Below are positions 1 to 11,689 of a stretch of 64,000 nucleotides of DNA, piece after piece. This DNA comes from Talpa occidentalis (Eukaryota; Chordata; Mammalia; Eulipotyphla; Talpidae), in assembly GCF_014898055.3 (NCBI RefSeq), contig NW_023603184.1, positions 118,100,615 to 118,164,614 on the forward strand. Direction: 5' to 3'. The notes beneath the pieces are model-generated. The model was given only the letters and a program-made list of their open reading frames with translations. It had not been told where the DNA came from and made no database searches. Each line of letters begins with the position of its first letter. The first letter of the stretch is position 1. Position numbers and translations under genes: made by a program.

Positions 1-692
1 AAATTCAATGAGCAAGCAAAACAACTGGTTGAAGACCAAACTCTCTATTCCTACACCATTAATATCCTAAAATGTATAAAGTGTAACAATGTAATAAACT
101 ACATTACTGCTTAGGAGCTTTCAACTTCTAAAATTTTCTAGAATGTCAAAACACGTTAAGTATCAGCACATCAATATTGTTTAGTGTCAACAGATGTGTC
201 TTCCTTTAACCTATGACTAACTGAACTTTTAACCAAACTTTCTGCATGTACCTGTTTGAGTGCTAATTCGAACAAACCGATTACATAATGTTATAATTTC
301 AAATACCTGCTTCAGGGGACTTTAAGGATAATTTCATAATAGTCAAGATAAGCTGATGCCAGAATTGATATTTTGTTACATATATTTTATGGGGTAAAGC
401 AATATGATGCCCGAAGCATTGCTCTAACATTATTAAAAGATAAATTTAAAAAATATGCCTTACAAAATAGTGATATTTGTTATAGCTGAGTGATGAACAT
501 AGCCTGTATAATACATTTTTATGCTTAGAATTGTTCATTAAAATATGGAGAAAAAATAATGTGAAGCAAATTTTGCAGTAGATGATAGATGGAACCACAC
601 GATTATTTTCTAAAACTTTACTTTGTTAAGAAAACTAAGTAAGGAATGTTTTTATTTGTATTTATTGCTCTTTATGAACTTTGCCTTTCTAG
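1..692. other. AT-rich unique-looking DNA
   Basis: No repeat family, open frame or regulatory block is recognised here. The sequence is AT-rich and lacks the GC-rich SINE signature that is obvious elsewhere in the window. Confidence 0.5.
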
Positions 693-736
693 GGAAACTT
701 GGAATGTTGGACCTGGCTATAAGTGAATGGAAACTG
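693..736 (+). other. Exon-like segment with consensus splice signals
   Basis: A pyrimidine-rich stretch ends in ttgcctttctag, followed by a 44-nt segment and then a near-ideal donor, CTG|GTAAGT at 737. One of the three frames is open across it (the third, starting AAA CTT GGA ATG) and would add about 14 residues, KLGMLDLAISEWKL. I do not recognise the peptide. No neighbouring exon is visible, so this could be a lone exon of a gene with very long introns, a lncRNA exon, or a chance decoy. Exon-like AG...GTAAGT pairs are common in intronic DNA, so confidence is low. Confidence 0.22.
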
Positions 737-3700
737 GTAAGTCTGACTTAGATACAATATTTGGTTATACTTTTGAAAATATTTATTGAATTTTTCTGGT
801 GCTATTCTACTTTGCCCATCAAAATAGGCAATATGTTGTGTTATAATTCAATTCACATTTTGCATAGAAACTGTCTGTTCCTCTGTTTATCTTCTCCATG
901 AACAATTCCTTCCAATACACCTCCCTTGTCTAGACATATAACTTTTGAGGTCATGTTAGTAAATGCTGGATATTTTATCACTAAGTCAGGTTGGATGGTC
1001 ATCATTTTAGAACAAGGAAATAAGTTGTTTATTGTTGGTCTGTATGGCTGTATTTTACTTTCCCTAAGAATTAAGTAAGTGCAGTCATTATATTCAATCT
1101 TTGTCTAAAAGGCACCTTTAGGATTTCAGTCCTGCTAACAACTTGACAATTTCAAGAAAAGTATCTGCAGTTGTCTCTGAAATATGCTAAACACAGAAAA
1201 ATTTAGCAGAACATAACAGTATATCCACAGTGTTTTGCCAGAAAAGTGTTGAAAAGCAGTCCCTGCATTACTTTAGTGGCCAATATTGATAATAATGTGA
1301 GTGATATATAATTTGGGCTGAAGCGTAGCTCAATATTTACAATATATGGTCCATAGACTGTATTGATATGAGGCAAATATTTTCAATATTGGATAAAATA
1401 ACTGAAAATATATGCATATATTTCTTAAATTTATGGAAACAATATATTCTCATTTTGTTAGCTATACACTACTCAAGAATAGACCAAAAAAATCAGCCTT
1501 CCTTGCTTTTTTGTCTAGTAGGACCTTCAAAGTATTGGCTGATGTCTATGCACATTGGCGAGGGATATTTTCTTTACTCAAGCTACTGATTCAAGTGCTA
1601 CTCTCTTCATGACATATCCTCACAGACACACATGGCAATAATGTTTTACCAGCTATTTGGTTATCCAATAGATCTGTCATGTGGAAACATAAAACTAGCT
1701 ATTTTCAAAAGTCTGTAGTTGTAACACATATATCTTACAATTCTTGATTCTTTTAATTGTTGGAAAGTGGTATAATTATTAAATTGGGTCACTGTGAATT
1801 AATGTATTGTAAATGCTAGAAGAGAGAGATGTGAATGGAATCCTAAGGCCACTAAAGTGTTTTAACTTCATCTTTATCTCATTTAAATTCTCTTCAAAAT
1901 ACTTTCAAATAATGAATGCAAATAATAACCTAGTCCCTAAGACTAATTTAATATAAAATGTATAATTTTTACATTAATAATTACATACGAGCCATTAGAA
2001 TTATCTTAGGTCTTACTATTAGTTTAAGCCTCTTTTCATGGACTACCAAAAACCTTTTATCTTACAATGTACATAACAGTGTAAATAATATAATATTTGA
2101 GAATAAAACAAATGATACTATTGGTAATGAATATTTTGAATAAGATCTTATTTTTAAAGTTACATTCCTTTAACTCTGAATGGGTTATACTATGCCTGAA
2201 AACTAAGAAATCAATACATCAGGGACTTTTCAGAAACAAAGGGAGTTGTAAATGAAATAATAGAGATATCTAACTTTCATACACTCTTTCTAATTTCCTT
2301 TCTAGATTTACATGAAAATTATCAATTGTGTTTTTTAAAATCTTTTTATAGTCACTATTTAATTGTTATTCTAATAATTATTCAACAATAAAATTATTCA
2401 ACTTTCTGTTACCAAATATAGCTTGTTTTGGAATGTCATATATATAACATTTTATTTTGTTCCACAAATTGAGAAAACATGCTTCAACATACTTAAATCA
2501 ATTAAAATTTATGCAAATATTTCAAAATAACAATTGGGGCTATTACGTTTGCATGAAAAATTATTATGCCCATGTAAGTAAAGATTTTATTTAAATTTTG
2601 TCACATTATTTGATACTTTGCAAAATTAAATTACTACAGCATAAATGTTACTTAAAATCCAATGACACATACCATGCAAATATAAAGTAAGGGATTGTCT
2701 TTCCCACATAGAGTACAAATCTAACTCAAAGGAGAAAGAAGAATGAGATGAACTAACTAAAGTATCTTAATTATTGTAGTAGTAGTACTACTAATAATAA
2801 AATAGTAAAAACAAGTGGCATTTTTGGTTGCATCTATTTCCAATTAGTCTCTATTAGCCAGCTTTTGGAACAAAGAGCTAGGTTGTAGGTCTTGTTATTC
2901 TTTCATTATACTGGCAAAATTAAAAAAAGGTTTAAAGTTATTTTGAACTCATATTTTAAGGACTCCAAAACTCTAAATTTGAATTCCTACACTACCTTGT
3001 TTTAGCAAAATTTACATGGTGGTATAAGGACATGCAAATCACTTACAATAAATTGCCTGGCATTATCAGTATAGTCTTGAGCAAATATTATAGATATAGT
3101 TTTATTTTATAAATGAGAATTCTTAGTACTAAATAAATGTTCCTTATCCTCTTGTCCCCCTATAATGTGTGGCTTGTAAATGGCAAAATTGCTAATATAA
3201 AGCCCCACTATATTTAATATTTCATCAAAATAACATTTCCAAAAACACATTTTAAAAATACAACAATGCAAAATTTAGTTCCCTAGACTTCAGGTTTTTT
3301 TTTTTTTTTTGCATCTGGGTTATTAACAGTAAAATCAAATGTGTATCTTAACATTCTTTTACAGAGTTTTCAAACATGTAAAATTGAAGTGATATATAAA
3401 AAAGGTAATTTAAGATACTTCTTATTATAACATTCAATCTCAGTTCCTGATGTCCTTTGTGTAAATGGATTTACTTAATTTTTGAAGATGTGTAATGATG
3501 ATATTTTTATGTTATCATGTAAATAATAATCACTTTCATTTTTTTAGAATACCATTGTCAACTTTAGTTTTATTTTGATTAGATTTATAGACAAAAGTAA
3601 CTAATTTTATATGTAAAGCATCATGCATTTTGAAAAATACAATCATGAAATTAATATCATAATTATTATATAGATTTTTTACCTCAAAATCCATCAGTAT

Positions 3701-5295
3701 TCACTAAACATACTGATACGTATTTTCCATTAATTTTCAGTAGATTTTATTCCCTGTGGCTATATTAAATATATCAATTTAAACTAAATCCCATTAAATA
3801 TAAAGAGTCTCATCTACAGCATGGATAATCTTTAATGGTGTTCTGTCATATACTGAATTTCATGTAATTCACAACTGAACCTGGCTACCTTTCTGTCCTT
3901 GTCTGTTACTACTCTCCCTAATCTGCAATACTTAAATATATTTTAATCCTTACTCTGCAGTCAATTCCCATTCATCTCTAAAGTTTCAGAAACTCCTTGT
4001 AGTCTGGAAGAATCTTAGAGATAGGGGCATCATTATCATAAAATGAGGCTAGAAGGTGATATGATAGGGTTTCTTACATTTATATTTCTATTTGAATTTA
4101 TTCTGGGTCATTTTTAAGCCTACATTAAAGGGTATAAAACAAAATATGTTTTCATATAATTTAAGAAACTTTTGGTGAGTTCAATAATAGATAATGTACA
4201 TCTATTATATAGTGGGGTAGTGGAAAATAAAAGCAAGAAAAGTCAATTCAAAGAGCAAAGGGTATGGATGTATAAGATAAGAGAGTGATTCTGACAATAA
4301 ATCCTTTAGAATGTTTAGTGTTTCAAAGCTTAAAGGAGATGAGAACAGGGAACAAAAGGACCAACACTTGAGAGGCATGTGTTTCATGTATAATTCAGGG
4401 CATGTTCTTTAGATATGACTGCAACTGAAATTTACTTATTCTATAGAGAAGTACAAATACTGTCACTCCCACCTAACAAGAATGAAATTGCATTGTAAAT
4501 TAAGATGGTACAACATCTAGTTATAAACTTCATTTCTAAATATATGTCTTCATTAATATGTTAGAAAGCAAGTCTCTACACATGAACATTGAGGGAATAT
4601 ATCCAACATATAACTATAAACACATTATGCATTTATAATTATAGCTAGTTTTTATTTAAGCCTAGCAATTAACTTAAATGAGAATTTGAGAATTCAAGAA
4701 TACTTGACTTTTGTGAATTATATGTCACAATAATTCTATATTCACTCTTTGAAAAGTCAAGTGTGTGCTGATTGTATTTTGGAAAATCATCAAATGTTTA
4801 TGACTGAAAGGTAAACAAATTAAGAAAGTGAAGAAATGTCTAAAAATTTAACCTATGATTTGCCTACATCTCAATTATTATATTTAAACACTCCATTTAG
4901 AAACACACTGAGGTCACAGAAATAAATAAAAATAATCTAAGTCTAGAGATTTTTAGCATAAAAGTAAAGCTTAGATTTGTCTTTAAAGGCTTGGGAAAAA
5001 TTACATGGAATTATAAAAATTTCGTTAGGTCTAAAGACATACAAATATTAAGGATATCTTAAAAAAGAAACATTTACCTGATTATTATGAATTAAAAAAG
5101 CAGTGTTAATAAAGAGGTAAATTATATTTCTCAGAGTATCCTTTTGCATTCTGATATTTCAGAAACCAATTTCATGATTAAAAAATAGGTGCTAAATTAC
5201 TATTATTTATATTTAGCATTATTTACCTGTCAACAGCACCTAGCATAGCACCTAGCATAGTACCCACTCATTTAGAGTCGCATTACCTTTTTATT
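737..5295. other. AT-rich DNA, no recognised gene or repeat
   Basis: A long stretch without a supportable gene. It contains a T run at about 3295-3310 and short open frames with no recognisable protein similarity. Old repeats too diverged to see by eye may be present. Confidence 0.45.
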
Positions 5296-5312
5296 TTGAT
5301 GAGTCTGTACTT

Positions 5313-5578
5313 TTTTTCCCCCTAAAGATTTATTTATTTATTTATTTATACAAGCACTGGGTACAGTCAGAAGCGCAGGAGAATTCACCAGAGCCAGAGA
5401 GGGGAACAGAACTGGCAGACTGATGAAATACACTGCTGAGGGGAGCAGCGGGCGTGGTAGGAGAGGTCTGTGTGCCATGTGGGACCCTCACTGGTGGCCG
5501 AGGATCGAACCGGCGCTGCAGAGGCTGCTGGCACCTTAGCAGTCCAGGGCTCCACCACTGCGCCACCAGGGGAGGCCC
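5313..5578 (-). mobile_element. tRNA-derived SINE, subfamily B, with 17-bp target-site duplication
   Basis: Reading the minus strand, the element has the tRNA-like head (gggcctcccc, a box A-like TGGCGCAGTGG and a box B-like GGTTCGATCC). A body follows with CCTCTCCTACC and CTCAGCAGTGTATTTC, then a TAAATAAATAAATAAATC tail. The flanks carry an exact 17-bp direct repeat, ttgatgagtctgtactt, at 5296-5312 and 5579-5595. This marks insertion by the L1 machinery. The perfect duplication suggests a fairly recent event. Open frames across it are SINE shadows, not genes. Confidence 0.93.
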
Positions 5579-5595
5579 TTGATGAGTCTGTACTT

Positions 5596-6124
5596 CTAGA
5601 AATCTGTTACTAATCCATCACAATAATATTCACATATATTTGAGAAACTGGAATGTACATATCTATATGATCTGAATACTATTCAATCCATAACTGTGTT
5701 TGTTACACACTTAGATGGATTAACTTCTTAGGATCATATCCCTAATTTGTCTATATTCCATCAATAATTCATGATTTGCAGGACTGAGTTGTTTGATGTA
5801 ATCCAGAGTCCTAATTTCAAGGATGAAGATTGAGGTCGATAACAGTTAACCAAAGAATTGTGTAGAATTGCATAATTTGTACCAGTACCAAGATTCCCTA
5901 ACTTCTAGTCTTGCTCTTCCTGTTACACTATTGCTCCATGGTTTTGTACATTTTTTGGACAATTTTGAAGTATAGCATTTACTAAGTTCAGGTGCTAAGA
6001 TTTAGGGTCATAGTTTGTGCAGTGTGATCCTAAATTATCAACCAAATATAATATTAATCAATTTGAAAGTAGAGTTGGTGCACCTGGGAAACAATGTTGT
6101 TTTGTTATCATAGAATGCAAAGAA
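5596..6124. other. AT-rich DNA, nothing recognised
   Basis: Unique-looking sequence between the SINE and the ancient repeat. No frame, RNA or regulatory signal can be supported. Confidence 0.4.
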
Positions 6125-6935
6125 ATTTATCTAGTCATCCATTCATTTATTAAATGAGTATTAAGTGCCTACTTTACATTAGATATTTGTCTAGGGACTG
6201 TGATTATAGTTGTTAATAAAATCCTTGCCTTCATTGAGCCAGAGTGAGACAGACAATAGGCATAATTGTTTATTAGGTAGTACTGAGTGCTATTGAAAAA
6301 ACTACAAATGAAAGATGGGCCAGGGAACATGAATATGGTTTCACATAATTAATTAATTATGGAGGTCAGTAAAAGTCTCACTAAAACATTGATATTTAAA
6401 TAAAAACTTAAATTGGGAAAGTAAAACACATGGTTATCTGGAGAAAGAGTATTCTAGAGAAAATATTAAGAGTGCATGGCTGAAGTAGGAAAATTTTTCT
6501 CAGGAAACAGAATGGTAATTTGACTGTGGTAGTCGAGGTGCTGGCAAAAGATGCAGGAGTTGTGGTCATGGAGGTCAGAAAAAGCCAGACTCTTCAAGAC
6601 ATGTGCGTGCCTGAAGTGCATGCCTGAAGTAGGAAAATTTTCCTCAGGAAACAGAGTGATAATTTGATGGTGATAGTCGAGGTGCTGGCAAAAGATGCAG
6701 GTGCTGTGGTCATGGAGGTCAGAAAAAGCCAGACTCTTCAAGACATATACACCATTTCTTTTTTTACTGGGATCCTACGCTGAATGGTATAGGAAGGCAT
6801 CGCTGGATTTTGAGTAGAGAATTGATATATTCAAATAGACATTTTAATAGGATCACCCCATATGCTGTTCTAAGAATATATTTAAGGGGGGCAATCTAAG
6901 GCGGGCAGTTGTAATCCTCCCTGCCCAACTGCACG
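6125..6935 (+). mobile_element. Ancient mammalian interspersed repeat (LINE-like, family name uncertain)
   Basis: The block opens with cattcatttattaaatgag and agtgcctactttacatt. It continues with a 'gagccagagtgagacagacaatagg'-like phrase, 'gtgctattgaaaa', 'gctggattttgagtagag' and 'ttttaataggatcacccc'. This is the phrase order of a common old mammalian repeat with a 'tattgagtgcctactatgtgcc' start. I recognise the pattern but am not certain of the Repbase name; it may be L2-related. Inside it lies a 144-bp tandem duplication (separate entry). Confidence 0.55.
6471..6745. repeat. Tandem duplication, two units of about 144 bp
   Basis: The unit starting agtgcatg at 6471 is repeated from 6615. Both copies share aagtaggaaaatttt, ctcaggaaacag, gtcgaggtgctggcaaaag and ggtcagaaaaagccagac, with only scattered differences. 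Because 144 is a multiple of three, a minus-strand frame (6466-6741) runs through both copies and gives a doubled peptide. That frame is a by-product of repeat DNA, and I do not regard it as a gene. Confidence 0.9.
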
Positions 6936-7139
6936 GCTAAGTATGACATATGACTATATTCTACAATGTTCTTATCATACACTGTCTTATGTAACAACAA
7001 GTACTTGCAAATTAAAAAAAATAACATTTGAAAAATGTAAATGTCAAATTGCTTGCTTATTACATTAATGCAGAAAGATTTTTAAAGATTTTCAAGGTGA
7101 ATCTGTGCTTACTTACCTACGCTAACTTTCAATAAGATA

Positions 7140-7550
7140 ACAGCAAGGCTAGAGGGCAAGTCCAAATGTGTTTATTTGGAAATAGAATTGCAATTAGGAG
7201 CACACAGATTTAGGCAGGAGCCTAAAACATGTCCTGAGGAGAGACAAAACTCAGGGTTTTCTTATGAAGGGAGAAATGAAATATGAAAATGGATGAAGTA
7301 ATTGTCAGGGGAAGGTGGTTGGTTAGAAGGTAAAATGGTGAGCTGGAGGACTCAATAAGTAAAAGAAGGTAAAAGTTCACTTCATCAGGCCTTTCAAGGA
7401 GGATATTCTCATTCTTATGGGCTTCCTGAAATGTAGAAGAGTTTATGGCCACTTTTAAGCCACAGTGTTTGGTCTAGTTCAAGGGTATAGTTCAATTTAA
7501 AGAGGAAAGTAAATGTGGCATTTCTGGCCACACTTTAAAAGACCTTCATT
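7140..7550 (-). mobile_element. Possible old LTR or retrovirus-like fragment
   Basis: This block is less AT-rich than its surroundings. It has a minus-strand AATAAA (plus-strand tttatt in gtgtttatttggaaa) near one end and LTR-like purine-rich text such as gtcaggggaaggtggttgg. No terminal TG...CA pair or target-site duplication could be placed. It could equally be another kind of ancient repeat. Confidence 0.25.
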
Positions 7551-8289
7551 TATATCACCTTTTCACACATTCACATTTCATATTAATTGTAAAATAAAAT
7601 GTCTTGTACTGTTAATGTATATATCTATACATACCACATGGGTTTATTTTTGATAAATTTTTGTAATTCAAATATATTTTAATTACTCAGAATTATTTCT
7701 ATTACTTTTTATTATCTTCACAACATAAGCACTCAATTTAGAATGAAAATATAGGAAACTCCTTAATATATATTGTACTCTCATCACAAACCTAAATGAA
7801 ATAAGGAATATTAACTGAAAATGGTATTTTTATAAAAAATGATTATATTCTGAGAAACCATATATTCTGGGCATGCTAAACATGCACAGTTTTTGCCAGT
7901 TCATTCATGACTCCAGAATATTTGTCATTTAATTGAAAGGAAAAAAAATAATTTGAAAGATAGTAAGCATCAAACTTCTAAAAGCTAATTCTAGATAGTT
8001 GTTAGAATAAAACAGTATGAAAGTTTTCAGAAAAAGGGAATATTTGTATTTGTCAACTGCAGATCTTTCTAAATAAAATTAATAAAAATAACTATTTTGC
8101 ATCTGCTCATTTTAACCCTAGTTTATCTTAAAAGGAAATGATAGCAATTTAAATGCTGATAGGTCATTGAGTACACTGGAAACAGGGGTCAACAGAGAGC
8201 AAACAACAATTCATTTTTAGATCAAGGTTTTAATGCTAGGCAATGTTCCAAGAAGCATTTCATTTTCAAATGAATTCCCTCCATTTGGA
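7551..8289. other. AT-rich DNA, nothing recognised
   Basis: No open frame of note and no repeat hallmark seen. Confidence 0.4.
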
Positions 8290-8520
8290 GCCAAAGGTCA
8301 GCAAACTAGCATTAGTTAAAGAGGTCTCAGCTGCATCAAAGTTAAATAACAACAAAAAGTCACCCACGGCAACATCTCTCTAATCCATAGATGTGTCCCA
8401 AGGGTGGCAGGCCAAAGAATAAAACCGAGATTTGTTAATGGTTCTAACAATAAATGCTGTGATCAGCAAGCACCTTGCGCAAAGAGCTGAGGCTAAGAAG
8501 CGTTTTGTTCTCAACACACA
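8290..8520. other. Higher-complexity non-repeat island, possible conserved element
   Basis: This stretch is balanced in composition, free of simple repeats and unlike any repeat family I know. Phrases such as gtcacccacggcaacatctc and cttgcgcaaagagctgagg stand out from the AT-rich background. It carries no open frame. A conserved non-coding element is a guess from texture only. Confidence 0.2.
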
Positions 8521-8962
8521 CACAAAAAAATTCTATTTAAGCACATTTGCCTGTTGAAGTAAATGTATGTATTTGGAATTGATCAACATAGACAATTATA
8601 ATAATACTTAGAATTTATGTATTTCACAGTAAACATAAGACACTTTATATTCTTTAAAAATGCCTATTGCATGATATAATAATCAACCAAACACACAGAT
8701 TGCTTTTTAGGTGAAATATTTTTTAAAAGTGAAAATGCTTTCTGTGAAAAGCTTTTCCATCCTGTTGAAAACATCAATACCACAAGCCCAGGTTGCTACT
8801 CTCAGAGAAATAAATATTGATTTCCCTCCTGCTTCCCTTACCAATGGCAGGCATCTGCCTTCATTGCCCTGGATATTTTATTGTTTTACAATTGACAGAT
8901 TCTGTTAGCAATGGACTTTTATTGTTTCATTGTTCCTTCTTCTCAAAAAGACATTTGTGTTA

Positions 8963-8982
8963 TTTGTGTGTGTGTGTGTGTG
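8963..8982. repeat. (TG)n microsatellite
   Basis: A short uninterrupted TG dinucleotide run within ttatttgtgtgtgtgtg. Short open frames crossing it have no protein meaning. Confidence 0.95.
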
Positions 8983-9099
8983 CACATGCGCTCACTTGAT
9001 GGACAAGACAGAAAACAGGCTGAATATAGCATTTCTTATATTAGAACTCCCTTTTCCAGTGGGGTGTGTCTAATTTTAGCCTTATTATCATTGCCTTTA

Positions 9100-9310
9100 T
9101 AAGGTTTTATTAAAAACTAAGTTGTTTTTCTGTAACATTCTTTTTTAGCAAATCAGACTACAAAATTATGCACATTTATGCAATGATTAATTGCAACCAG
9201 GAGCTGCTCAAATATTTCTTGTGAATGACTTTCAACATCCCATTCTTTACTTGATTATTGACAATTGTTAATGTGTTGCTTTGTGTAAGCAGGTGTTGTG
9301 ATTATATTTA
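9100..9310. other. AT-rich motif-dense island, possible enhancer-like element
   Basis: Contains closely spaced homeodomain, octamer and SOX-type words: attatgcac, atgcaatgattaattgcaa, attgttaatg. No repeat family is recognised and no frame is open. Enhancer function is inference from motif clustering, which is weak evidence in AT-rich DNA. Confidence 0.2.
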
Positions 9311-9483
9311 CTACTGAGCATCTTTTGGGCAAATTTGTCAATGCATTCCAATATCTGCATGGATATAGATTTTATCTACTGGGTTTTATTTTCTTATCAG
9401 AATAATTATTAAGGTAAATTTATCTAGTTCACTAGACTTCAGTTCATTTGTACATCAAATGGATAATTTTAAGACTTGATCAA

Positions 9484-9730
9484 GGTCCTCCCAGGTGGCC
9501 TAGGGGCAAAGTCTCAGCTTTATAACTGCTAAAGCCTGGTTTGATCCCTGGTGGCCAGGGAGCTAACCCACATAAGGTGCAACAGACCTCTCCTGTCTTT
9601 CCCACAGCTCCCCTCAGCAGTGTATTTCAGTAAATCTTCCTGTTCTGCTCCCCACTCTGTCTCTAGTGAATCCTCTCGCCCCCTAGACCTCTGGCCTATA
9701 TCTCAGTTATTCTCTAAAAAAAAAAAAAAT
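9484..9730 (+). mobile_element. tRNA-derived SINE, older subfamily A
   Basis: A diverged copy with a ggtcctcccaggtggcc head, ggtttgatccctgg as box B, cagacctctcctgtc, cctcagcagtgtatttcagt, then ctctgtctctagtgaatcc and a poly-A tail. The gtgaatcctctc and tggcctat words place it in the older group. The target-site duplication is not clear, as expected for an older insertion. Confidence 0.88.
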
Positions 9731-10173
9731 CAATCAAATTGCAAAATGACCTAAAAAAACTGCCCAAATGTGGAAAATCACCAATACATTCTTATGAAGG
9801 TATTTTTTTAATCCCAGTTATATTTTGCATTTCTAAAAGAAATACATAACATCAAATCATGTAAAATATTTTACATTTGTTATTGTCATTTATCTTAACC
9901 ATATGTAAATATAAGTATTTGAAGAATATTTTTTAAAATACACTGGGCAAAAGTTTACAAAGACCTAGTTTAGATATTTCAATTTGTTAATTAAGCTTGG
10001 ATAGCTTGTAATGCTTTATACTGGATTTCACCCAAGAAAAAATAATGCAATAGTAAGATTTCATTATAATTTGCTTTGAAAATTTATGAGAAAATTATAA
10101 AATTGTGTTTTATATAACTCAACAGTTTAAGTTACCTAATTATACTATTTGGTAACTTCAAAATGGTCATATA
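9731..10173. other. AT-rich spacer
   Basis: Spacer between two SINEs with nothing else recognised. Confidence 0.4.
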
Positions 10174-10440
10174 GGGCCTCCCCGGTGGCACAGTGGTTGA
10201 GCGCTGGGTTGCGAAGCTGCCCGCAGTCTCTGTAGCTCCGGTTCAATGCCTGGCTGCGGGGTGAGGGTCCCACATGGTGCACAGACCTCTCCTGCTGCAC
10301 CCACTGCTCCCCTCAGCAGTGTACTTCGTCACTCTGCCTGTTCTGCTCCCCGCTCTGGCTCTGGTGAATTCTCTCACCCTCCCGTGCCTCTGACTGTACC
10401 CAGTGCTTGTATAAATAAATAAATCTTTTTTTTTAAAAAA
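10174..10440 (+). mobile_element. tRNA-derived SINE, subfamily B
   Basis: Starts gggcctccccggtggcacag, with ttgagcgctgggttgcgaag typical of the younger group. It continues through cagacctctcctgctgc, gctctggctctggtgaattc and cccagtgcttgtataaataa. The tail has aaatc followed by a T run (a Pol III terminator) and then A residues. Flanks ggtcat and agtcat hint at a worn target duplication. Confidence 0.92.
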
Positions 10441-10442
10441 AG

Positions 10443-11329
10443 TCATGTATTTCAAAATATAGTTGCAAATATTCTTGAATGAATACAAAACAATGAATAC
10501 CATAGACAATTAGACAAAGAATGATTGGGAAGGTACCAAATCTTAGCAATTTTATATATCGGTTGTGCTGTATGAAAAAAAAAGGAAGTAACAAAGTGAG
10601 AAAAATATTATCTACAGTATTTTTTTCCTGTATAGATACATGTGCATATGTTTTTAAATAGAAGCTTTCCAGGAGATTAAAAAATCAGAATAATCATGCT
10701 GCACATTTGATTATGTGCATTTGTGTAATTATTATATAACTTTAATAAAAATGTTACCAAAATTTTTGGAAAATAAATATTAGAGATTAAATGTAATTAG
10801 CCTCTAAGATAAAAGAAAAAGTGTGTATATATAGAGAGATACAGATATAATTATATAGATATATACATAGTATATATATATATATACACACATCTGAGAT
10901 TATATACATATATATGATTATATATACCTTTGCATGAGCATGCACACATATACAATCTCTTGTAAAGTATGTTTTCTAAAAACTATGTTAGATTAAAAAC
11001 AATTCTTTGATTTACTTTAATTGATATTAAAATTTTAAATTTTGTTTTTTATGTATCTGGATATTCAAATTCAATACTTACTCATTCACATGTATCAAGT
11101 AGTTTGAAAGTTATTAAGGAATTGTATACTTTTATGTAACTTTAATATAAAAATAAATATTTAACTTTTTAAATTCATGGGAGGAGTTGGAGGACAGTGA
11201 GATATTTTAGTCATATAATGCTAGAATGATACTTGTGAATCATACAAGTGCAATCAAACTATAAAATCAGGTCTATCATTCATTCCAGTATGAAAACACT
11301 TCATAGAATAGACATTCCCATTCCAAAAG
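10443..11329. other. AT-rich spacer with TA-rich low-complexity tract
   Basis: No gene. Roughly 10825-10930 is a TA/TATA-rich tract (tagtatatatatatatatac and neighbours). The remainder is AT-rich and unclassified. Confidence 0.6.
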
Positions 11330-11340
11330 AAGTTGGAAAG

Positions 11341-11663
11341 GGGGCCTCGCCGGTGAGGCAGTGGTTGAGCTCTGGGTTGCGAGGCTGCCCACGGCCTCTG
11401 CAGCACCATTTTGATCCCTGGCTGCTCCCCGGCCATGGGAGGAGGGTCCCACATGGCACGCAGACCTCTCCTGCCGCCCGCTGCTCCTCTCAGCAGTGTA
11501 CTTGGGTCCCTCTGCCTGCTCTGCTCCCTGCTCTGGCTCTGGTGAATTCTCTCACCCTCCGGCGCTTTTGACTGTACCCAGTGCTTGTATAAATAAATAA
11601 TCTTTTTTTTAAGAAAAGAAAGAAAACATATGGCCTGCCAAGTTCTTTAAAAAAAAAAAAAAA
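11341..11663 (+). mobile_element. tRNA-derived SINE with an extra 3' segment before its poly-A
   Basis: A normal SINE body (ggggcctcgccggtgaggca to cagtgcttgtataaataa) reaches its T-run terminator at about 11603-11611. The sequence then continues for about 40 nt (including acatatggcctgccaag) before a second poly-A at about 11648-11663. An 11-bp direct repeat, aagttggaaag, lies at 11330-11340 and 11664-11674, outside the extra segment. Body and extra segment were therefore probably inserted together, as expected if the RNA read through its terminator and carried flank. Confidence 0.85.
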
Positions 11664-11689
11664 AAGTTGGAAAGAAGAGAGTCATGCAT

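Noticed and set aside
6466..6741. 91-codon minus-strand frame with an internally repeated peptide
   Set aside because: The repeat comes from a 144-bp DNA duplication inside an old interspersed repeat; there is no initiation or family evidence.
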